A stretch of 64,000 nucleotides of DNA, from positions 62,001 to 126,000 of the forward strand of contig VZSE01006255.1 in NCBI GenBank assembly GCA_013398275.1, given 5' to 3'. Below are positions 51,601 through 63,211 of this stretch, in pieces (positions within the stretch are counted from its first letter, which is position 1; each line of letters starts with the position of its first letter). The position numbers were made by a program, and so were the translations under genes. This stretch comes from Promerops cafer. Taxonomy: Eukaryota; Chordata; Aves; Passeriformes; Nectariniidae. Below the pieces are notes generated by a model that was not told the DNA's origin, searched no databases, and saw nothing but the letters and a program-made list of their open reading frames with translations.

Positions 51601-54600
51601 TTCAATATAAACTTTTATTTAAAATCCCATCCTCAAACTTCTCCCATGAAATCAGAATGACTGGATTCCCAAGACAATCTTACAGTGATTATCATTATCT
51701 ACACTGACCCACAACCCTCCACACTAATTCAGCTCTCTACCAGGTCAGAGTAACACTGGTGTCATTGAAGAATGGTTTAGGTTGAAAGGGACCTTAAAGA
51801 TCACCTGCCATCAACACTCCTGCCATGGGCAGGGACACCTTCCACCAGACCAGGCTGCTCCAAGCCCCATCCAACCTGGCCTAGAACATTTCCAGGGAGA
51901 GCTCTCCATGTGCATCTTCCACTGCTGAACTCTTCTGTCCCTTTTTTTGCCCTGGGGCTTCTCCATGCCCAGGCTTTTTGTCCCACTCTATCATACTGCC
52001 TCTCCCACAGATGCAAATTCTGCTCTCCAGCCGTATGCACTGCTGGCTGCTGTGGCTACAAAAGGAGGGAATTTTGTATCTGTAGCTTTAGGAAAACCTG
52101 GACCATCATCCAGCAACAGTGTAAAACACTCAACATCTGCTTTGGCTGCTCTGCTTGTGACTACACATGGTTGTTTCATCCACTCAAAATCAAAAGGCTG
52201 CTCTGCCCTTTGTCCTGTCCAGGCTCCATCTTCTTCCCTGGCATATGAGATGTTTGCTGCCCTTCCCAGGTTTGTGCTGCCTCAGGAGAGCAGAGAAAGG
52301 GCTTCATGGCAACAGAGCATCCATCAGCCTCTGCTCAGTGCTCAGCAGAAGAGAGCTGATACCAACGAAGATACCAAGGAAGAGCCACCAGGGTGAGGTT
52401 TCATCTGTTACTCCCCATTTACTCTGCTTCAGTAGCAGATATGGCCCAGCACAAGGATGGGCTCCTCCTGCTGAACCCACAGTGGCTTCAAAGGCTGACA
52501 AAGTTCTTCTTGAACACAGGGGCTGCACAGCCTTGTCAGCTGTTCCACGACATGCACCGCGCTCATTTTCCCCTTTTATCTCAGCAAAACAGCAATCTTG
52601 CTGGGCTCTCTTATGGTAATGATTAACTGCTGAAATCCCAAGGGAAGGGTCCAGCCTGTCCATCCTTTGGCAGTGCTGATCCCACAGCAGTTCAGATGCA
52701 AAAGCCAAGTTTTGTGCTTCACAAGGGTGGCATGTTGTTGTTATTAACGCATCAATTAATAAATATATTGTAGGAATGCTCTGAGACTCCTGCTGCCTCC
52801 AGTTAGTGCACTAATTGTCTGGCATTTTGGGATATTCAGACAGATGAATCAATGAATTGGGTAATTCTTCTGTTGGCCTGATCTCAAAACTGGACACAAG
52901 CCTTGGGTCATACAGCACATACCAGAGAGCAGCAGGGAAGGGAATTAAACAAAATTACAGTGCAGGGAAGGCAACTGCAAACTGGGAGCAGCAGATGCTC
53001 AGCACTTGACAGAATTAAATCAATTACAACAAGTGGAGCAGCCCTGGTGCAGGGCAGGGTGTCCCAGCTCACTTGGCACATCTGCAACAGAGCTGTGAGT
53101 GTGGCTGAGGAATCAGGCACACCTGGATCTCTCTGAGTCTGTCAGGAGCCCATGGCTCAGGCTTCCAGCATGGCAGATTCCTACATTTAGTTAGAGTAAG
53201 CATTGATATATTTATCTATTTATCACTATAATGACTGGTTTAGGGCTTGGGATTTTTTTGGTTGGGTTTTTTTGCCTTGCCTGTTTAGCTGGAATTGCAT
53301 CATAACCCCAGCCCTGCAGCAGTGGGTGAACACAGAAGCATCTTTTCTGGAGAAGATGGTACTTAGGCAGTCTGTGCTCCAACAGGACAGAAAGGACTTA
53401 CAAAGCCACCTTTGCTGTGATCCCTGCCCTTGCAGAGCCCAGGAATGCAGAGGCATTGACTGCTGCTTCAGGTCAGGAACAGCTCCCCATGTCCCTCTGG
53501 CACCTTCTGCCCAAGCACATAACATTCTCCACTCAGATATGGAAGCTGGCTGCTGGCACTGCTAGCAGCATCCACCAAAAATGATTCACTTTCCTTTGCT
53601 AATGCGAGACCTTGTGAAGAAACACACATTATTTCATCAGTGTGCTGCTTGTATCACTTGCTGCTTTCAAGAAAATTCAAAGGAAGCCTTTCCTAGATTG
53701 CTCTCACAGACTGAAATCATTTCTTTGTAGATTATTTTGTTTTCAGCCTTATTTGCAATCGTTACCTACTCTGCAACTGAAACAGTTTTGCTGCTTTTGA
53801 AACTCCTTTGAAAGAGTCACAAGATTCACAAGGTTCATTTTCACAAAGCATGAGCAGAGCTGAAAGATGGAGCAGGCACGTACCACCTTCAGAAACGTCT
53901 AATTTTCCTTCAGAGAGTGTCCTGATAGCTTTATTCTTCCCCATCATTATTATATGTGGCCACAGCACAACTGCAGAGGCAGCAGTACCACTGAGTGGTA
54001 CCAGATGAAGAGCAGCTGATCAAAGGTGACTCAGGGCAGAGCAGAACTGAGATGCTGATGGACAGACAAAAATACTTTGAAGAGTGTGAGGTCTTTTGTC
54101 AGCATCCTGTGGCTCAGAGCACAGAAGTTCAGTCAGCTCCTGAATAATTCACAGCAAGGTCTCATGAAACAGCAGCCCTGGAGCAGAAGTGTCTCCTGCT
54201 ATGGGTGACCTCAGAAACTGTCCTGTGCTGGTGGGTGATGATGATGATAATGATGATGATGATGATGGTGTGGCTTTGCCTGTTACCTGTATTACTGACA
54301 GATTATATAGATAGATTGAGACTCAGCAAGGACTAAGATTACATTAACAATTCTAATAAATATTAATAAGAGATTATGGGAATTTGTGGCAAATAAACTT
54401 GGAAATGGTCACTGAAGTGGTGTTTTGCAACAGGGGCTGGTACCTAAACCTATGAAGCCCTAATTCATACTGAGGGCAGCAAATTAATGAAAAGAAACAG
54501 CAGCTTCCCACCAAAATGGGAAGAAACTTTTCCCCAAATGAAAACCAAAAATCCAAAGGCAAATTTTTGGATTTCTGCAGTCTCACCTTGAAGGCAGATC

Positions 54601-57600
54601 CTGTGCAATGCAAAATACCAAAAGCAACAACTGCAGGTTCAAACACCCTCGCTGTGCAGGGGTGTTATTAATTATTAATATCAATCAAAATCAGATTTTG
54701 TAAGGGACTGTCTTCTCCCAGGAATTTGAACTTAGAAGGCTGCAGAAGTCTCAGTTCCAACATTTCTGTGATGACGGAGAAGTCCTTCCCAGCCACGGGC
54801 TGGCATCAGCAGCATGTCTGAAGTCCAAGGCAACCCCACAGCACCAGGGCTCGATGTGAATTTCTGCCTGCAAGGCACAGAGCCTGGCCAACGTGGGTGG
54901 ATTGCCAAGAGGACAGCAAAAAGCACATCCCTGCCAGAAGGAAACCCTGCCAGTCTCCCAGTCACTCGAAACAGAAACGCTACAGCTCCTCCAAGAGAAG
55001 GTGCCAAGAAGGTTCTACCAAGGGCAAACCACCCACATGTTTTCCTCCCTCGGCGTCTTTTGGAAGCTGCCAAACTGTTCTGGTTAAAACTTCCTAAGTT
55101 AAGAGGTAACTCAGGTCAGCTGAGAGCAAACACTGCCTTCCTCAGAGAAAACACGTGGAAAACAGTGTTTTACAAAGCCCTAAATTTCACTCTCCCCGCC
55201 ACAATCTTCTTTCAGAAATTAAAAAAAGACAAAAATGTCCAACATGACTGATTTGGAAGCTGAGATTTGTTCTTTTTTTTCCGCCACTAGAATCACCCAG
55301 TCTTCTCCATATTCCTCACATCTATTCTGGCAAAGGATGTTTAGCCTCTTTGTTCCCATTATAATTCCTGCTAGAATGAAGAGATTTATACAACAACACA
55401 GATAACTACCTCGGGTTTTTTTCCAGTAAAAATACGGTAATTAAAAATAAAATAGTAGATTTAGGAAAACAGACTTCAGCTAAATTATTTTTAAAAGGGA
55501 CATAGTGGAGATACCATGAATTACGATGTGCAATTTGCAGCAGAACCTTGGAAAGAATATTTATTTTGTATCATAGTCCCTGGTAAGAATGGGAGGGAAA
55601 CAACAAGGAATATCAACTTCAACCGGTGGGTGCCTTGCCATGTTCCTGGTCAGGCTGTGGAGCACCTTCCTTCCCATGAGAGGGCAGCAGCTGCCTGCAA
55701 GTGCTGTCACTTCCCTCCATCCTCGCTGCTGAAACTGGCTGATAAAGCTGCTTTCCATGCAAAACAGTTGTGACTTTGGTTCAAGTACTGTAATTTGCAG
55801 CGACTTCAATCACCTAAACTTTCACACTGCCTGAACGGCCCTGTGTTGTTTCTCCTGTATTTTTTATACAAAAAATCTGCAAAATGGTGCAGCACGACAG
55901 CAACCTCCTGTGATAATGCCACAGACTGACTCACCATAATGTAGCTAAAGAATCTAGTCCAGCCTTTACCAAATGACTGGGTAATAGAAGATTAGATAAA
56001 ATAGAATGGGATTTATTTAAGTTAGAAGTGACTCTGTTCTTAAAGAGTTCCACGGGGATGATGCACACATCCATGTTTTTCTCAAAGTCGCTTCAGGGAG
56101 GCACTAGAAACAAGCAAGCATAAGGCTGAACAAGCATCTCCCTGCTCAGTGCTCAAATACTGGGACTCTGCTTGAAAAGAGTCTTCATAAAGATGTGATG
56201 CAGCAGAAGCCTTAAGCACAAATCTAATTTTAACCATGTGAAAACACGTGCCCAACATTTGGCACCCAGCACGATGCTCTGCTGAGTTAGGAGGGGAGCT
56301 CACACTTCGGTATCGGCTTCCAATAAAGTTCAATGGTTCCTTTAGATCCAATGCTGTCAATTGTAAAACCTGCTCCCTGGATGCAAACCAAAACAAATTC
56401 TCCATGACTCCTAAAGGGACCAGGGGCAGCAGCAGTACCTCTTTCACAGAAGGTTCCTGTCCAGCCCGCCGTGCAGGTGCAGGCTCCACTGACGTGGTCG
56501 CAGGCGGCTCCGTTCTGGCACTGACAGCTGGACTCACAGCCCGGGCCAAAGCTCCCCTCGGGGCACCCTGCAGCACAGGAATCACAGCCAGATGATGGGT
56601 TAATGCCAGAGCACATCAGGGATCAACAGGGAACTTCTACATACATGGGAAATCCGACTATTTCCAAAATAATCAAGATGTAAAGGTAACGGCTTAAAAC
56701 CAAGATCTGAGTGTTCCCCTTGAGGTTCAGATAAGTTAGGCTACGTTTATGATCTATTTTAGAAAAATTCCAGAGTGTTGAAAGACTAAATTCTGCACAG
56801 AAAATGAACATCTTCTATTGCAAAGCCTGAGACTTCACAGGTTCTGCATGATGACACTTTGCCCACTGGTCTGGAGTTGCTTATGTGCACATCTCTGGGA
56901 CTTCATCAACTGGGAGGGGAGAAGCTCTCCTGTTTCCTTGCAAATCCTCTTTCCCCAGAAAGCTGAAGAAAATATGAAATGTGTTGGTTGCCTTCACAAA
57001 GCTCCAAATTGAATGCTGCACGCTTTACTTTCATGCTCTGCTTTGAAAAATTCAAGTGAAAACATTACATCTGGGGGACAGATTAACAATTACATTTCCA
57101 CAGCAGTTAATGTGAGCAGTTTTAAAAGATTTGCATGGTACTTGCCATCAGCAGAAAGAAAACATTTGAGAAGGAAAACAATTTCTTCCAGGATTATAGG
57201 AGAATCAATTGAGACCAGGGCCAGTTGCCTAATTCACATTGCATACTTTGGACAGGCTGAAACACAGAGATAGACTTGGCTAAATACAATATTACAGGGC
57301 CTCTACTCATGTTTGAAGGTCTTGTGAACATCCCTCTAAATGAGTTATGGAGATTATTGCCAGATCTCTTCTAGAAGCCTATGATTTTAGCATTTACAGC
57401 AACAAAGTGACTTTCAGGCAATCTGGAAGGAATCAGAGAGAACAGAAAACGAGAATCCTCAAAGACAGCTCATGTCTGGAATAGGGGGGTGGGTTTGGTG
57501 GTGTTTGTTTGGTGCCACGGGTGGGCAGTGATTGGAGCTGGCATGAATTCAGGTGCTCCTGAAGCTCAGTGACTCTGCTAACTGTGTGTCTTACAGAGGA

Positions 57601-60600
57601 GGTGGGATGGGAGATGGGAGAAGAGCAAGGTACCTTAAGTATTTCTTTGCTTTCAAAGAGTCAAAAACTGGGACATTGTTTAAATGTGAGTATGTTAGAA
57701 TCTATTTTTTTGCACTTACAGGTGAAATCCCTTCCTCTTCCCAAAGCTGCACATCACTGTTTAACAAATAAATACATAGAGGTGCACTTGTGCCTTAAAA
57801 GCTTGATCCTTTCTCCATGTTTCCTTTTCAGCTGAAATTTCAGTCAGAGAATCCGTGCAAGGGAAATGGTGCTGCAGTGCAGCAAGAGGTGTGGGGCTCT
57901 CAGCAGAGCTCCCTTCAGGCCCATGGTGTTTAGCCCAGAGCTGAGGCATTTCAAGGTGATGGCAAAGGGTCAGAGCACTTCACAAATGATTTCACAGTCC
58001 ACAGCACAGAGAATCTGCCCCTGCTCCAGCAGGCACAGGCTGCTGTGATGCGTGTCAGGATCCAGCCACCCCGACAGAGAACCTGAGCTCCTGCCAGGGG
58101 AAGGAGCCCAGCCTGCAGGGAGAGGGCAGGGATGCCTGGGGAGCAGAGGAAATATCCAGGGATAGTGAAGATTTCACCTCCAAAGCAGCATAAAATTATG
58201 GGAAGAACTATGGTTTTCATAATCTTGCACACACACACAGACACACACATATATATGTGCAATTCTAAACATATATATATATATACACACACAAAAGAGG
58301 GTAAAAAGCAGACTAAATAGAACAGAAAGAACTTTAGGGACTGCCAGATGTTTTGTCAGTGGCGATGGCTTCACTGATTCCCTTCCCAGCGAGGATTACA
58401 AGCAGCTATTTGGCCACTCTCTCTCTGCAGAGATGCTATTTTGAGAGAGATCAAGAGTGAAAGAGAAGCAGAGCTGGCAGCTCCTTCTCTGGGAGCTGGT
58501 CCTCCCCACACACTGTCCTTCCACTCCCTCTGTGCCAACAGCAACAAGGGCTGCAAGATCAACTTTCCAGGATTTCTTGTCTCAGGTCACGGTTCCAGAT
58601 TAATTGTTTTGACATTTCTGTGTGACACCAGCAGTTAATCCTGCCCACGCTACTGAGACTCTGGTAGCTACATCTGTGCTACTGTAAGATTGTTAAACTA
58701 GTAGATAAAATGTTTATTTTATGTAACAACATCAATATAATCCATAATAATAGTAATAGCAGCTTAACTATGCAACTTACTGCCACAAGATGAAGTGGAT
58801 TCCAAATGCTTGCATGAAATGAAAAAGAAAATAGGCACATTAATTGGGAAAAAAAAAATCTCAAGTTGTATTAAATATAGAGATATTGCTTCTGTCTCAA
58901 GAAGCTCCTGAGTGAGAAATTGATGATACCTGGGGAGACATATGAGGAATTGACTATGAGCCTGTTTTCATATGCTTGAAGCATCTGCTACTGACCTCAG
59001 TTAGAGGTGAATGTTAAGGTGAGGGTCATGGGCCTCTGATAAGACCATTGCACATTTTTATTGTTTATAAATATAGGACTCCAAAAATTCCTGTTTTTTC
59101 TTCTGTTATGCACATGTGAAGTATTTCTATATGCCTGACCAGAAACAGAGAAGGGTAAGCGCTGCCCTAAAACTGAATAAATAAAACCAATACGGAAACT
59201 CTTACGCCACAAATACAAAATCCAACCCAAATACACATCAATCCTATCCCTCTCACGAGATCCTAACATTAAAAATAGCTGGTGCAAAACAAGGCTGAAA
59301 ATACCATTTCTGGAAATCAAATCAGGGAAAGCATCTAACCCTGGTGAAACGCGAGAGCGCAGCGCCGGGCAGAGCGGGGGCGGAACAGCCTGGGGGGGTC
59401 CTGCGGGGAAGGACCAGGAAACCACCACGCCCAGAGCTGGGCTTTGGGAGTCCCAGGAGCCGGGGAGGCGGGCACTTACGGAGCTGGCAGCGCTGCCCGG
59501 TGAATCCCGGCTGGCAGGAGCAGGTGCCTGTGGCGGGGTCGCAGCCGCCGTCGCCGCCGTCGCAGGCGCAGGAGTTGGCGCAGCCCCGGCCCCAGCGGCC
59601 GCTGCTGCAGGCTGCCAAGGGAAACGGGGTCACATCCAGCACCACCCCCAAACCCTGCTGCACTTCCACGTGAGAGAATACAGAACACGCAGAATGGTAC
59701 GGGACTAAACTCCCAGCTGCAGCACGGGCGCCAATCGTGGAAATAAAGACCATTTCTGCTGGTCTGTTTCAGCTGGACACAGGCAGACACTATCCCATCC
59801 TAAAACTTAATCATTCATAGCCATAAAATTAATCATTCGTAAGCTGGGCCAAGGAAAGTTTAGGTTAGATGTTAGGAAAAAGTTTTTTACTGAAAGAGCG
59901 GTGAAGTAATGGAATCATCTGCATGGGGAGGTGGTGGAGTCACCATCCCAGGGTGACTGGATGTGGCACTCAGTGCCATGGTTTAATTGAGGCAGTGTTA
60001 GGGCATGGGTTGGACTCAATGATCTTGGAGGTCTCTTCCAACCCAGTGATTCTGTGAATCCACACCCATCAGTCACAAGTCTATAATTTCGTGGAAATAA
60101 AATATCAGCTATTGACTCACTCAACGAAAATCTGCATAACCAGACTATTTAATGGGTTTAACCAGACAGATTTGGGAACACCCTCCATGCTTTCCCCAAA
60201 ATACTGGGAAATGCAGCATGGACACAAAGGAATCTCACAATGATTGTTAAAGCAACTTACTGCTTTCATCCTAAAATCACATAGCACAATTACTACAATG
60301 TACAACAGCATCTCCTTTCTTTCGAGTAAAGGATGAAGCCAGAAGTGCCAATTAGGGCAACAGAAACCTGCTCTTGGAGTTGGGAATCTGTTAAGTGCCC
60401 GGTCTGCAATAGCTGGAAGAGCTGCCTTACCAAGATACCACTGCAAACAATTTTTCTCAGATCTTATGCTGAATAGAAATAAAAGCTTTCCTTTGTCATG
60501 GTCTCCCAATTCTCTAGACAGCCCAGGGAGTGGTGAAAAGCCATCTCAGTGGCTCTACACACTACCAACTGGCTTGATTTTTAAAATATGCATACGGGTG

Positions 60601-63175
60601 GAAACTTTAGATTTTCCCAGCATTTTCTTCACTACAGAGCCCGAGAAGTCAGGTGCAAAACTTGCTGCTATCAACACTGCCAATTAAATGATTTTATGTG
60701 CTTAAGACCAAGTTTAGAAAGAGGTTTGTCTTCTGTTGGCTTTTTGCAAGAGGCATCACAATGAATCAGGCAGAAGAGATGTGTCACAGGAAAAGGGAGG
60801 AATCAAGCAGGATGGCTTCACATTTATATGGTGCCATCCAAAAAGGGCAAATCTACTCTCTCACACAGCCACCAATATGGAGAGCGATGCTAAAGTCAAC
60901 AGAAGGATGCTCTGCTCTTCCAGAGAACAGAATTTTTCACAGCATTTATATTCCCAAGTTAAAAAGTGACCTTTAGACACACGACTCTACATGCCACTCA
61001 CTTGTTGAATAAATCTCCCCCAAACAAAATGAGAAATGGAGAATTAATCTCAAAACTAATCTGCACTGAAAATGAAAAACAAAACTGTCTGTCAGTCAAA
61101 ATGCTGACGGGACAGATGGTATTGGGCACAGGGATCCATAGTGTTGAAATAAGAGCTTATATCAATACTTTGCGCTTCATCAGCCATCTATTTCAATGCT
61201 CTGAACCTGGATAATGAAGGATTACAAGCACCCAGGCTGTGCAAACCCACAAACACACCATTTCAGAAGCAGTAAGATTAGCAAAACTGTATTAAAAAAC
61301 TGTAATAAACTAAGAGCAAACAGAGCTGGCTCCTCCACGTGCAGTCCCCGGGAGATGCTGTGTGCCCTGACTCACGGTGTTTGCAGTCGTGGCCAGTCCA
61401 GCCCAGGGGACAGGAGCACTCTCCAGTGACGTGGTGACACTGAGCACTGCTGCCACAGCTGCACAGCCACAGGCAGCTCGGTCCATAGTGCCCATCGGGG
61501 CAGGCTGCAAACAGAGACACACTGTGACTTCACCCAGCTCACAACCCAGCGACAGCTCACCCCCTGAAACAGGCTTTAGCTGAATCCAGGGATCAAAATG
61601 GCAACACAGAAATATCTGGGATCTGCACCCTGGGTGTCTGGGGCTGAGTCCTGGGACACTGGAACAGCCTGAGTGACTTCTGGGTACTCCTGTGCATCAG
61701 GCTGTTTCCTCAGAGGAGGAAAACCTTCCTCAAAAACCATTTTATGACTAACAAGAATTAAAAATGTGCCACCACCAAGGACTTGCACAAAGCAGAGCTG
61801 TCCTGAGAGCCTCTGTGCAGCTCAACGGCCACACTCAAGCAGGCTTTTAACACCCAGAGGCTGAAGAGCAGCACAGAACAGTTCCTTGAACGTATTCCCA
61901 CAGTCTCTGGCTGCATGGATAGCACTGATGCTGCTCCCTCATCCTCAGTATTATCTAATCATCAATGATCTACATCAAGGAGTGCTGCTGCAAACATAAC
62001 TCATGTGGGCCAGCTGCTCACACCTCTTGCCAAACAGCCAGGATTACACCACCAGTGGTGTGGCTGTAAACACTGTATTTCCAAGTACAGCTTGCCATAA
62101 ATTAGGTCTAATGATAACATCCATTTGGGATGCAGCTTCGCTGAGCACGCAGCTATTGCAGCCTATCTGTGATCTCCCTCCCACAAATAATGTCAAATCC
62201 AGCCTGGGGAATTCCTGGAGATGAAGGGCATTTAATCTCAGATCAGCATGTTTTATGTCACAAAAGAATAAGAAGGCAGAAATCAAACTGTAACCTGAAT
62301 TTTCAATCTGACTTTCTTTTCATGGGGAAGGCTGAGGCAAGGACTTACTGGCAGAGCAGGATGGCCCAGTGTAGCCAGGGGGACAGTCACAGGCTCCAGT
62401 CTGCCTGTTGCACTGTCCCCCGTTGGCACAGGGCTCGCAGGAGTTCTGGCAGTCTGGTCCCCACTGGCCATCTGGGCAATCTGGAGAAAAAGCACAGGAG
62501 GTGTAACCAGTGCCATTTTCTGTTTTGGGACAGTTGTAGATTTCTGCTGTTACTCTGAAGAATTTCATAGTAAAACTGAGCTGGATTGTTATATTACCTC
62601 TACAGACCTACATCCCTGTCAGCCCTGCCATTAAACTGCAGCACACAAGAACACAGCTAAGGAGAGACCAAAGGCCCTCTCCCAATTTCCATCACAGTTT
62701 GTCTGTTTACTGGTTTGGGAAACAGCAAAATTCTACTTCTTATCATGCCTTCCAAAGCCAGGCACTCCCTACCTTGGTCCAGCACCTCACACACCTTGCT
62801 CACACGTAGCACCAGTCTTCCCAGCTGGGCAAACACACTGCCCTGTCTTGGGATCACACGGGGCTCCTCCACAGCTGCACCTCTGCCTGCAGCCCATCCC
62901 GAAGCTGCCAGGCTGACAAGCTGGACAAAAAACCCCAAAGTCATGGTTAGGAGCATTTTGAAGACATTCGGAGGCACCACAGCCACCAATTTTAAACTGA
63001 GCTCTGCTGGTACAAGTGATCAATGTTAGGATTAGTGTCTGAGCAACTGGTGGTCTGAAATTATCTGCAGCAGAGCCCTGCAAAATCTGTGCCTGAAGCT
63101 TTAAAAGCAACTGTTGTTACTTGGACAAAATGTTAGTTTGGGTAACTGGCCTCAGCCTTGTGCCTCGACCTTTGC

Positions 63176-63211
<36 letters not shown>

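Larger units (their letters stand above)
50700..56438 (-). other. MEGF6: Intron r6-r7, longest in window
   Basis: A 5,739-bp intron. Contents recognised: a CR1 fragment at 51,762-51,900 and a GAT trinucleotide run at 54,237-54,267. Several 130-150 codon open frames overlap each other on both strands around 51.9-52.7 kb; none has a recognisable domain. Confidence 0.65.

Noticed and set aside
51947..52708. Overlapping 130-150 codon frames on both strands in the r6-r7 intron
   Set aside because: They overlap in three frames, none has a recognisable domain or Kozak/splice context, and they begin at the edge of a CR1 fragment.
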